A stretch of 64,000 nt of DNA. It comes from Varroa destructor (taxonomy: Eukaryota; Arthropoda; Arachnida; Mesostigmata; Varroidae). The position numbers and the translations under genes are program-made. The stretch covers positions 31,604,717 to 31,668,716 of the forward strand of contig NW_019211460.1 in assembly GCF_002443255.2 (NCBI RefSeq), given 5' to 3'. Below the pieces are notes generated by a model. The model saw only the letters and a program-made list of their open reading frames with translations, did no database searches and was not told where the DNA came from. Positions 12,301 through 24,100 of the stretch are shown one piece after another (position 1 is the stretch's first letter; each line of letters begins with the position of its first letter).

Positions 12301-15300
12301 GGAAAGAGTGTTTCGGTAAATGAGAGGCGTCATAATACTCCGTACAATGATCCCGACATTTGCTTTTTTTGTTAAACGAAAATCCCGCTTCAGGCCTTTT
12401 ATGAAAGGTGTTAATAGTAATCACATTGTTAGTAGAGTAATATATTCGGCACGGTGACGTGCCATCCTAAGACTTGTTGAAAAAAAAACTTAGCCTTATC
12501 CAATATAGTCATAGAAGCCATCTCGAGGTTCGATGCTCCCAGATCAAGATTATGCCCTAACCCTAACATAATATTTTAAGTTGTATATACTAAATTTTTA
12601 TAAGTATGTTAGTAAACATAAATCCAGCTTTTCTAAGTTGGAATATCTCTATGACAATCGGAGGCTTAGAAAAAAAAAACTCTCGAAATGTCACTTGACT
12701 CTTCGCATTACAGTCGATTCAACGCTGCGTGGGTGGCAGGCATAAAATTTAGGCATATATTCTTGAGACGAGCATTCAACTTGGAATCATTGATGTGGAC
12801 GAAATCTAGGCAACGTAGTTGTCCTACGTTAGTACAAAAGAGAGATTGCACAACCATTTTATGTCGAGCACCCCAAGAGAATGAAACGTATGGTCATTCT
12901 AAAATTAGGATTTTGTTAGCAGTGGATCTGATAGCCGATAAAATGTTCCGCGTCATACCATAAGAGCATGCAGACAAATTTCTAAGTTAAGCACCAAGAC
13001 GAGAAGCTAAACTAGGATTTCGCTGATGGGTTCTCCGTTTACGATGTTCCCTTTTCTTGCGGGTACGGCCAGATGCCTACGAGCCATATTTAGCCGGCGC
13101 CCAAATGGTCGCGTGACAGAAGCCAGCTTGTGCTAACAGACAGTTGACAGTGATGGCTCCGCCAATTCACTGTGGCTGTGGGAAAACGATAGATAAAGTC
13201 ACCTGCAAGGCAACACTGGCCGTCGGTCGTCCTGATTGACTCTTTGGCGCCCTTAACAGTCGTACGCTGACTAATTGACTTACAGCTGTATTTCTTTGCA
13301 TGATTTAATTACAAAAACAATAAAAGTGACAAAAAAAACAACCCAGTGATCTAAACGTGTTCAGAGAATGATAGTGGTTTGATCAATATATGTAGTCTAT
13401 ATGAATGGGTTGCGCGAAAACCTTGTTGGACATATCAATTCCGGTTTCAGTTGATAAAACGTAAAGAATAACAAATTAATGCCCATTTTTCGTGCTACTT
13501 AGGGTCAAATTCTATTTGGTAGCAGGTCATTAACCTGCAAGAGCAGAGTTACATGTTTAGTGAACAAACTTGGGTCTTGTAAGTACTTTTGCCTTAAGAA
13601 GCCTACGAGTTTCCTCCGCAAGTCTTCTTTGGAGTCCATCTATACGAAGTATAAATAGTAAAGGGATCTCATATACTTGTAACAATCATGTGTTCGAAAC
13701 AGGTACGTTTAAGTATAGCCTCTGTTAATATTAGATTCATATTCACAATATGTATGTATAGACACAATATTTTTTTGGTATACAGATAGAATTTATAGGT
13801 TGTATAATTAATGCTGATTTTCCCTGTTATGTATATTTTAGCCGGTAGAAATGCAATGTAGGAATACAGTTAGTAGGCCAAAATATTTGCACAAAGATGT
13901 CTTTTGGCCAGGCTATCGATGTTCCAGGTCCCGAGGCCAGGATGTTCAAAAACGTTAATTTTCGCGACAAATACTAGGTAACGTAATAAGTGTCGATTAT
14001 CCAAATAAACGTAATCAACTGTGATTAGTATTTGCCTAACCGTACGATTTTTGATTACTACAAGTTGCCAAGTTCTATTGCTAACAATTGACATTTTCAT
14101 GGACAAAACTCACATGCCGTACATCTCTCAAGTTATAATCTATCCGCCTATTTGATTTTATATATACTGACTGCCTACTTAGAGTCACTTATAGGTTATA
14201 CAGTCAATTTGATAGAGCAAAGTAAGGTCTATTGTTACTGAGCACGGGAGCGCGAGCGGTCAGCGATAAGAAGCGTCAAACTCAGCCGTAATTCCTCGAA
14301 CCGGGACGATAGTTTACCTAAAACGGAATCCTGGATTTCCGGACGGGCAATTCTCGACTGAACGGTGTTCTTTTCGAGTCCCGGGTAACTGTGTACGTCT
14401 AATTGGACAACGTAGCGGTGCGTCAGCCCATTACGTCTGTGTTCCTACTCGCGACCTCATCGTATCATCCGTCTCTGTTACTGGTATTACCTTTGTACAG
14501 CTTTTGGACCTTTGTAGGCAGTAGAGACAAATGTAGAAACGACTGCAACGACAGCCTTGTGGATGAGACTGTCAAAAACAGATTCATCCATTGCCGTCTT
14601 CATGCGATCTAGTTTGTCTTCCTAGAACTTCTTTTCCCAAGTGGGGGTATCTTCAATTAGTTGATAAAGTCTTTTCTGTGGACGGCTGTGCATTGCCAGG
14701 GTGAACAAGGGCTTGCCACTCTCGCTTGAATCCTTTGGGCTTGGTAACAAACAGATGTCAAATACTTTGTACGTAATGTTTACACATCGAAATTTAAGAA
14801 GTCAAGTTCACGCAAGGCTACTCGACTATAGTTGAGAACAAGTGTACCAATTGTCTATGTAAGGTTCCATTTTAACGAAAAAAGTTCTACATGTGCATCG
14901 TCTTGTGGCTTAGAACTGTGCAGTATGTGCGATGTCCAGACGAAGTTCTGTTTAATATCCTGAAGCTGACCGAAGAAAATGGAAACTAAGCAAAAACAAT
15001 GTGAATTGATGCAAACACCTATCTCAAAGGAAGACGGCTTGGTTGTTCGTCCATCCTCTGCTGATCTCGCTGTTCGAAGTTGGACAAACTCTAAGGGCTC
15101 GGCCTTGACGCAGCAAAGTCAGATTCGCTTGCGATGCAGAAAGAAACCGGCCGCTTGACCCCAATCCGATTTACTTGTCCCAAAGAAGCCTTGTGCCTGA
15201 AGCTCTAAATTGTCAATCGAGTCGTTGGTACATTTTCTCATATCCACATCAAGCAATAAAAATGCTAAGGTTGGAGAACGGCGTAGGCATCTACTTGGGC

Positions 15301-18300
15301 GTATGTGTCGACAGAATTAAACTACTAGAATGTACGGCTAGATGCAAACATTTTGCGGTTAATGGCAGGCTTATTTTATTATCTATGTATTAAAAAAATT
15401 GGATTGATTGGGTATTGGAGCTTGCCATCTAGCCGTTTCTCTAATGAATCGTTTTCTATGTTTCTATATGGTAAAAAAATCTGGACTAGACCATTGGGGT
15501 GTTCCTAGGTATATTCAGGTTAATCATACCCATGTAGTTAGCGTATTTACCTGCTGAGTCTAGGGACTTGTTGTGGCCAAGGTTCGACCCGAGAAGCGTG
15601 CTGGTAATGTCAACGGTGATACTAGACGTAAAATAATCGATAAACGACTTTGAACGACTGATATGCTAGCACCCCTCACCGATTAAGATCGAATTTATGC
15701 GACAGGCAAAATTTTTCTTGAAATAACCCTTGCACTCAGCTGCTTGTAATGCGTTTATTACATCGTACTACATATTTATGTTTGGAAGCAAGAACAAGAT
15801 GAATCTAATGGAATTATTATTAAGAAGACCAACAACAGAGTCTGGGCTGTTGAAATCATGCTCTTAATCGATATAATGAAGTAAGTGACCATTAAGGGTA
15901 GATAAGAATTTCTATTACATTTTATATGTCTATTCGTGGTAAGTTGCAAAAGTGTCAAAACATCTCTTTTTAAAAGTATACATGTTTTTGCGTAAATAAC
16001 AGAAAATGATTTCAGGTAGAAAGGCAAAGTTACGAGTGACACCTGCCAAAGTGCTAGCTAAATAGCTTAGAGCGTAATCTATTAATGCTCTATGAATATT
16101 CGTAGCGAAAAAATTCCGTATATCAATCATCGATATGTATCATACTTTGTATCCTGTTAGAATTCACGTTGCAAAAAACAATCTGCAGTTACTCTTACAA
16201 AATCAGGGGACTTAACTCTGAAAAGTTATAAGTTGACTGTTCATTTAACGCGAGCAACTTTAAAAAATAAGCTATATCCTAAAGCATCTTAGCTAATTAT
16301 TGTTGAGTGTACGAAGATAATAGCCGCGTAAAAAAATAAACGTGTGTGCGTGCAGGGGCTTATAAGCAACTGTATAGTGTCTGTACATGCGTTTCTTTAT
16401 ACTGATCCATTTCTACTTATACTGTCACAACGAAGAAGACTGGCTGTTCGTAAAACCTCTTGTAATTAATTGTCGCCCAGTAAAGATAGGATGAATGCAG
16501 TTCTGCTCCGTTACGTGTATGCGATTTGCTTTTTACGGGACGACGGAAACGGTTTTCGCCCAGACCCACGATTACCGTCTCAACGGATCGGGCCGACTTT
16601 TTAAGGATCTCTGTAGCTTCGTCCTGAAAAGAGCTTGCCCCACTATCGACTCAGTGTGAATATCTATACGGAAACTATGTAACAAGAACGGTGTTACAGT
16701 TGAACTTCGTTTCGAATTTTGCCCTTTATCAGCTTGAATGACTAATGGATCCGTAAGACGGCACTGAACGAAGTCTACAATTTATCAGTCCTCTGAACCT
16801 CCTGTCATCGATGAACTTTCTCGTCAACTATTAATCGCAACGTTTATTAAAAAATAGGCTGAATGTTACTCGTTTCACGTTTCTCACAGCTTGGCCGGCA
16901 GCCAAGCCCGAAACCATGCCAAAAGTTTATATATGACGAGCGAAACAAATCTAGAGTTGATTAAGCTTCATGATGAATCTATTAGGACACGCTGCAGAAA
17001 TAACTGCAAAAAGGCAACTATCCAGGAGAGCCAAAGTAATGGCAACGGGGTTTAGCTTATACCTTATATACAAGTGGGTGTAATGCTAAGAAGTGGAATT
17101 AGTTAAATGAACGGTAAAACAGGGTCGCGGAAGAACTCACGGATCTGTCCACAGGGCGCAATAGTTAGCGGAATCGTGCGAATTTAGATACTAATTATTC
17201 AGTGGTTTATGTTATTTTGTTATTATTTACAGTGATCACTTATTTAATTATTAAATTATTAAAATTTAAATTGATAAAGGCAGATCCTAATAGTTCGAGC
17301 ATCAGCACTGGAAAAAAAGTTTAATTTCTAGTACGTTGATGATTTATTTTTTATTTGCGGCCTGTCACACGGTACCTTAAGCATTTCGTTGGATTAGAGT
17401 AATCTGCCTGAAGGACCTAATAAATATATCCTTTATCTATAAAGAATCGTTTTCACGTGTGTCGAGTCAATGTGAGACTATATAATGCAGGCTTTCATTG
17501 CTAAAAAATTCATCTTTGGCTTGCCGCCATGCGGTAGACGCCACGGAGTGATGGGATGGGCAATTCTATATTAAGTATACGTGGCAACCAAAAACACTGA
17601 ATATATATGAGGTAGTAATATTTGGATTCATTTTCTTAACATTGCATAATGTGGACGATTGTTGCATCTATCCATAGACATAACGTTTCATTAACTTTTG
17701 AAGTTACAACGTCCTTATCAAAATGTCGCCCTAACAAACAGTGTAGAGATTCGGAAACAATTTTAAATGACGCCAATTGATTACTTGATGGTATTCAATG
17801 ACACCGTGATACTTCGCATGCGATCACAGGTAGGCCGAAATCTTATTAACTACGAAATCGTAGATCACCTACATTAGCCTTTGTGTTACTCTATTACCGC
17901 TGCGTTTCTCCTGAAAAATTTACAGGAGCTCTCCAAACGGCCCAAATCCAGCATCGCCACCCCGTATTCCAGTCTATCTTGTGATGCTTTTTGTAGCGTC
18001 CTATATCTGTGTGGGGGCCCTGATCTTTTCGGGCTGGGAGGGCTGGCGTCTACTCGATGGTGCCTATTTCTGCTTCATAACTCTCAGCACTATCGGTTTT
18101 GGAGATTTTGTACCTGGACAAAGCACTTTTGGATTCGATCCAACGAATAACGCCATGCAGGTAAGGGTTCGGATCTTTGGCGACATATGTTTTTACAGCC
18201 AAATATTTAAGTATTTTATACACTCACGCAAACGATTTATAAGCTCTTTCGATACTTATATCGAGTGTGTTTAGGACCTGCGTATATGTATGATCCATTC

Positions 18301-21150
18301 AGATGTTTCTAACGTACGGGTACGATAACTAAACGATCTCTAAATAATCAGCTGACTACTGATACACTAGATGTTTGATTTAGGCTTCGCTTTTGTCGCG
18401 CAGAGATTTCTTCATTCTCAGCTAATTAAAAAAAAAAAACAATAGTTTGCTAATCTTAGTTTATTGAATTTCTTTTAAATATGGCTCCGACTTTTAACCG
18501 AAAGGTCTTTATTTTTTACGTTTTAAAATATGCTCCATAACTAGGGGCGTCAACTGACAATATTTTTATGAAGTATATCATCAACAGACACCTTTGTGGC
18601 ATTGACACCTTTGAGCTAAGAAGATTAGCAGCACTTCATAAGTAATAGTATTCGCTTAAACCGATTTGTCGAAACAAATGATATAGCATATATCCGTTAA
18701 ACATCTAATTTCAGTTCATATACGCTATACGGTAAGCGCACAAGTTTTAAAAAATCTTTCAGCAGAGGTTAAAAACTTCGAAACTTCTCTAAAAATTTCT
18801 AAACTTCCCTTTGTGTTCGATATCCTAGCAAATAAATAGATAAACGGCTTAGCGAAACGAAAGCTGTGGAGGCTCATAGTGGATATGATGCAGACACAAA
18901 TTGACCGCTTTTAGGTGGCTGCCGTTGAATGAAACACCGTGCATTATATTGTGGTCGGAGCCCGGAGAGTAAAGTGGTATAATAAAAACCAAAATAGGGA
19001 ATTTACGGTTTAGAGTGTCCGACTATCTTCCAGAATGTTCATTTAGGTAGTCGAATAAAAGGTATCACTGTGGAAAGTGTGACCTCTTCTGTGCTAAGGT
19101 TTCGTCATAGCCATTTATAATATAGCGGTCTCACCAAGACAAGTACATGGACTGTATTTATATTGCATTTCCTTGTTCAGCCACTCGTGCAGCGGATAAT
19201 CCTCTTCGTCGAAAGGACTAGAAAAATTTTCAGCTAGAGGATCAACATAAGCTCTATAAGTTGCGTTCGAAAGTTGTCCTTATAAGTTTGGCCTGCCATA
19301 CTGTGTCGTTTAGCCAATAGCATAACATGGTCATCTCCTTCGTATGCGTATAAATTCTATTTTCTTTATTAGTATGATTCACGAAGGTTGTTATGCAGAT
19401 TACGCGAATAATATGCACCTATCGTATATGAAATCGCATTGCTTTATGGATGCATTTCTCTTTAAGCACGCAACGAATACCTTACGTGCATTGATCACTT
19501 TGTCCTTTCCATTATAATTAATCAACGGCGTGCCACGGAAAGCACGAAAATGGATGACCCGTTTTTTTTCCATAGTAACTAACAGAGTGAAACATTGTAG
19601 CCGTCCATTCATCGTCACCGCTGACAGCCACTACCACTACAAACCTAATTATAAGTGGTATAAACTAACCGAAGTCGGTAAATGTCGACTGTTGAGTTTT
19701 TCCAGCCAACAATGAGTACTACGTGCGAGCTTTGTTCGCCAGATGAGATGAATGTATTATAGATATAGGCTGCTTGCATCTGATTAAGCAGCTGTCGGGT
19801 ATATTTGATGAACGTCACTAACCATGATCAACTGGATCAAACGCAATTCATGTCTTGTTCAATTTTATTGAAAAATTTAATTGTGCCTTTAATTTTGGCC
19901 GTCAAGACATTCCAAAGTCGTACCCGCTGTCCGTAGTGCTGATAGCTATGTCCCTTTGAGGAAATCATGTTGTGCTACCCTTGACAAACAAGGACTTTCA
20001 TCTACCGAGGACCATCATATCAAGGCGTAACAAAAAGAAGGAAGAATACTTATAAACGCAAGACAAATTTCTCTCTTATAAACTATATAATTGGTAGCAT
20101 GAGCTTTTTAAGTTGACGCAGGATCTTAGCTCTTCCTACAAAATGTAAGCTAATCAAGTAGGGCCATGTAATGTTTTGATATTGGAGCAAATTTTACTGT
20201 ATCAAACAAATGTTTTTCATGAATCCTTTTATTTTGTCTCTTCTTCGCTATCTCACACAGGATAAGGACGCTCAGGCAAAATTGATCATCTGTTGTCTTT
20301 ACCTTATCCTTGGGCTCGCCATAATCGCTATGTCGTTTAATCTCGTCCAAGAGGAGGTAATTTACCATGCAAAACGCACGCTTCGTGACATTATACTGAG
20401 AAACGTTTGCTATTCCTTCAACCCTGTGTTACTTCCACTGGCTAGCATGTTTCTAGGTCCTGGTTTCAAAAAGAATTCTAGGAATCTGTTAGAAGCGAAA
20501 GTTTAAAATATTCTCAATAATATCTTGGTTCTAACGAGTTGGATGAAGCCTCACTGATACTCACATTAACTTAACCTTAGGTGATCCTTAAGTGCAAGGA
20601 CGTCGCCCGTCATTTGCGGCTCCTCGCTCACGTGGAGGATTAGACGACGCACACTTCCATCACGTCTAGTCACTCGACCTGGCAGGCCAACAATTCGCCA
20701 GCTAACAACAGTCACCACAGCATCTACAACAATCACCAGCAACAACAACTCCTCGTCGCCGCAGCAGCAGTACAACAGCACCATCATAGCCCCACTCACT
20801 TTAGCAACGTCTACACGAGTGCAGCTGTGACCTACCAGAGGCGGCGTGTGAGTCAAGCTTCGCCAACTCGCCAGCCTTTGTTGGCTCAGTCAACGCCGGC
20901 ACATTCTGCTACATCACTGAACGTGCCCAACAGCTCTGGAACTGTGCCAGTAATGTGTGTACCGATGTTTTCCGTCGCGAACGATATGACACCGCCGGTG
21001 GTGAACGGCGCAGGTAGCCACCAGCTACCCACTGTCGTCGTCGCTGATGAGCGCGGTATTCGGCAGCCGCACGTCGAAGTTTTGCTTGAGTCGCCCCCGC
21101 CCGAAGTAGCGTTGATGCTTGATCCGGACCAAACGGTGCCCTCAAACTGA
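6179..21150 (+). CDS. Two-pore-domain (K2P/TWIK-type) potassium channel, 5' partial, four exons visible
   Basis: A K2P channel carries potassium leak current across the plasma membrane. Each subunit has two pore loops and four TM segments, and two subunits form the channel. Exons seen: 6179-6389, 17926-18160, 20261-20356 and 20581 onward. All have AG/GT borders and their phases fit (enter phase 1, then 2, 0, 0). The product shows the pore-1 filter GYG followed by HIAPKT, TM2, a short linker rich in Pro, Gly and Ser, TM3, the pore-2 signature [10 protein letters not shown], and TM4 ending SFNLVQEE. The start codon, TM1 and the front of pore 1 are missing. I found no matching phase-1 exon in bases 1-6178, so they probably lie upstream of the window. 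The last exon reads 20 codons to a TAG at 20641, then stays open in the same frame to a TGA at 21148. A candidate AATAAA lies at 21767. I cannot name the orthologue. Confidence 0.87.
6390..17925 (+). other. Large K2P intron (11.5 kb)
   Basis: Lies between two exons whose phases fit (phase 2), so no exon is missing by reading frame. Contains a (GA)n tract at about 7539-7557 and a CCCTAACCCTAAC motif near 12554. Open frames at 8095-8451, 10974-11324 and elsewhere are of chance length and were not recognised. Confidence 0.6.
7538..7557. repeat. (GA)n microsatellite
   Basis: About ten consecutive GA units, just after a short TA-rich run (catatatatacatatg). Lies in the large K2P intron. Confidence 0.9.
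17926..18160 (+). CDS. K2P exon: TM3 and pore 2
   Basis: The acceptor is tttacag before 17926 and the donor is gtaagg at 18161. One carried-over G completes the Gly codon started in the previous exon. The product begins [16 protein letters not shown], then TM3 ([18 protein letters not shown]), SGWEGW, and the pore-2 helix and filter [17 protein letters not shown], ending NNAMQ. The GFG filter with a following Asp is typical of K2P pore 2. Confidence 0.9.
18161..20260 (+). other. K2P intron between the pore-2 and TM4 exons
   Basis: 2.1 kb, AT-rich, phase 0 on both sides. I see nothing coding or repetitive that I can support. Confidence 0.6.
20261..20356 (+). CDS. K2P exon: TM4
   Basis: This is a 32-codon phase-0 exon between acceptor tctcacacag and donor gtaatt. 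It reads [19 protein letters not shown] and continues [13 protein letters not shown], which matches the fourth TM and the inner end of K2P channels. Confidence 0.88.
20581..20643 (+). CDS. K2P last exon up to the first in-frame stop
   Basis: After the acceptor aaccttag, frame 0 reads [20 protein letters not shown] and then TAG (20641-20643). The start of this stretch continues the conserved cytosolic end of TM4 ([12 protein letters not shown]). If the TAG is used, the tail is only about 20 residues. The same reading frame stays open after the TAG; see the next entry. Confidence 0.7.
   Translation: MILKCKDVARHLRLLAHVED
20644..21150 (+). CDS. Open frame continuing past the TAG: possible extended K2P C-terminal tail
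   Basis: In the same frame as the preceding exon, 168 codons run from just after the TAG to a TGA at 21148-21150. The composition is that of a disordered cytosolic tail: Ser/Thr/His/Asn-rich first ([17 protein letters not shown]), then QQQQ, AAAA and HHH runs, then Pro/Val-rich ([29 protein letters not shown]). It could reach the channel by stop-codon readthrough, or by use of the AG inside the TAG as a downstream 3' splice site (ag|ACG is phase 0, like the exon before). It could also be 3' UTR that was coding until a recent nonsense mutation, or the TAG could be an assembly error. Local base composition is clearly GC-richer than the flanks, in favour of present or recent coding use. Confidence 0.55.
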   Translation, partial: TTHTSITSSHSTWQANNSPANNSHHSIYNNHQQQQLLVAAAAVQQHHHSPTHFSNVYTSAAVTYQRRRVSQASPTRQPLLAQSTPAHSATSLNVPNSSGTVPVMCVPMFSVANDMTPPVVNGAGSHQLPTVVVADERGIRQPHVEVLLESPPPEVALMLDPDQTVPSN

Positions 21151-24100
21151 ACTGCCGACAGATGAATTAAGATACAGCGCCTGATAAGACTGCGTCGGAT
21201 ACAGCTGGCAACAAGACTCAACGAAGACGGAGCTGGTGGAGTATACGACGGCCAGTGAAAAGGCGACCCAGTCATCCAAGTGTGCAGTAGGAGAGGCTCA
21301 GACGTACAGTTATTATTGAATGTTATACCAACCTGGTGCAATGAGATGTAAGAAAATATGACTCGAAAATAATGTGAATGATTATGCCAGCGCTAAAGTG
21401 AAACGTGAACGCGCAGCGAAGGCAAAGCTGCATGTTGAAGGAACATATTACTTTCTGTGAGTCGTTGGGAAACGCTACATATACGATTGCGGTCTGAAGT
21501 TTCTTTGGCCTGTCCTCACTGATTTTTTTATCGACAAAAAAATTGGTTTTTACGATGTATAGGCAACATTATTCCAACTCTAATCTTTAATGAATTCTTG
21601 GATAGGTAAGCTGCCGCGGACATCAAATTAAGGGCTCGCAAAGGAATAATCAGAAAACGAAGCATCAGTACAAGTTCAGCCATGATCAGTTATATGACTG
21701 ATGAATGGTGAACTATTCGCTTGCACAAGGTACAACTGCACAAAACTTACTAAGTTATATTGGTCTAATAAAATGCTTCAGCAGAGGACACCCCTAACAA
21801 ATTTAAGGCAGCAAAAACAAATGGAAGGAGAGACATCTGCCTTCAGTCCGTTACTCAGGGTATGGGAGAAGGTTAGGTTAAGGCAGCCTATACATACCTA
21901 AGGTGATTCTTATGGCAATCCTGTGGTGACTGTTTGTGGAAGGCTCAATGAGATCGACGGTTTTCTGCATCTGTCATAGTGGATGTCCCTATAAGTGGTA
22001 ACACGGCCAATCGCTCAAGCAATCGTCATGCTTCGTGTACCGTCAATGTTTCTCTATTTAATCGTTGTGTCGATTCAAAAGAACAATGAAAGGATGAATC
22101 GACTTCATTTCCTAGCTTCATGAGCTTGCGGCTTTCGTCCGAGCGGTTAATGGACTTTTCAAAACGTGGCTCGCATTTTCGGACTCGTAGTTTTGTAACG
22201 GACTGTTTTTGTTTTTTTTTGTTCTTTCTCTAGAATCAGACATTTTGTCTCGCAGCAAAAAGTTCGGTTCTTTATTTCATTAAGGAATAATGTTTTAGAT
22301 GTTCATTGCCTCATTGAGATTACAAAAAAAAAAGTTCATCAGGCACGCGACTATTTTGAATGGCCAAAATGGTAATCAAAAGCCACGTACGATACACATT
22401 ATCGATAGATACGACCATCGAGGTCAATGGTCAGAGCCCATGGGAAAGCCTCTGTGTGAACTTTAGTTTGCATAAGAGACTCGTTTTCCTCTCATTTTAA
22501 CAGCTAAATTTCACATTCGCACTGTCCTTACGTGATTAAGGACACTACACGTTCTATCGTATATGCACGGAAACACGAAATAATAATATTTAGGCCAGTG
22601 ATCATGAAGATCGCGGCAGTTCTTCTAAATTGCCTTACTCAGAGTGAATGAGTCTCTGGCAAATGCTACAATATAGATAGCTCTAAGAAGAGTACCAATA
22701 GTCTCTCAGACACTCGAGAAAAATCTTGTTTACTAGCTTATCTATGGTACGATTCGATAACAAGAACTTGTTTTTTTCAATTTCATCGCTGTCATTTTAA
22801 ACATAAAGTTAATTCAATGTAATTACTGCTTGTGTAATTCACTCACCGTTTTGGCTAAGGCACGAATTGACTATAATTCATAGTTTTTTTTTTTTTAAGG
22901 TTAAAAAAACCTCTCAGAAACCGTTCGGAAGGTGATTTATCCACGCTTCCGGTAAACAACTGTTGTTTCTATTCTATTATTGTGTCACACTGTACACCTC
23001 GTATAGCTAATGGAAGTTGCTCTGTGCTAATACCTTCTGCAATCTATTTAGGCGTTACATGATGTGCATGTACATACGAAATGGCACATTTTAACTGACA
23101 AACCCTTCAATTTGAAATGACTATACGACTTGCAGCTATTCAGTAACTAGTAGAACTTTCTTGACTTTGACCCGACCCAGTCTCCTACCAAACAATAACC
23201 AATGTCTGCATCATAGCTTTTCTATGGTTACTTCGTATTTAGTGGCGTAATGGATTTTCGTCAATCGTAATAGGGAGATCAATATTGAGTTAGCAATATT
23301 CTCATGTAAATCCAATTGTATTATAAAGTTGTTCAGCTACGGTATTTACCGTAGGTTTTTTCGGAGGCAACCGTTGCAGAGGTAACCCAAATAGGAGAAA
23401 TATCATAAGCAATAATGATTGAATCGACTCTGCGATTGCCGGTACAGTGGTATTTCTTGAACATGTAACATGTTGGAGGAAAGGCGCCAAAATGTATAAT
23501 GTGCATTGTAACTTTAGACCCTCATCCCAGCGACGGTTCAAATATAACTTATTGTGTCACATAATTATTCATATAGACGCTTATGGGAACCCGTGTTAGC
23601 AGGCAGTATATGTTTTTTATTTGTAATCAAGAGAAGTTCGATCCATAGACTATTTATGATGAGACGCATAGATAAAACAAAGGTGAAAAAAAAAGAGAAA
23701 CATACATTTGTTTTTCGGAAAAAAATTATTTTTTAATTTAAGAAAAGAACATTAAAATAAAGCATTACGCCAAAAAACGTGTTTTTTTTTGTGACGCTTT
23801 ACCTAGATGTGTCCTGAAGTGAAATTTAGTTAAAATTTTTACTATTGATAAAAAGATTTATCGCTAAATGACGTTTTTCTTTTTTAATATGAATCATCTG
23901 AATGAGCAACAGCGTAGCCAATGAAGCAACTAAACAATTCTTCGATGTTTCCAACAGTATACTGTCAAAATATACAATGGATATATTGAACTTGTGTACG
24001 GTGCCAATCTGACGAAAAGCGGAAAAACACGTGATTCTAGGACTATATATGCAACAACTACAACAAACTTAACCAGACGGAAAAAAAATAAAATGCAGTT

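Noticed and set aside
12554..12567. CCCTAACCCTAAC as an interstitial telomere
   Set aside because: Only two units, of the TTAGGG type and not the common arthropod TTAGG type. Chance is sufficient.
17881..18150. + frame beginning [13 protein letters not shown] over the K2P exon
   Set aside because: Wrong-frame shadow of the TM3/pore-2 exon.
20886..21341. 151-codon open frame on the - strand
   Set aside because: It overlaps the K2P tail in antisense. The GC-rich, low-stop composition of the sense tail explains it, and no family is recognisable.
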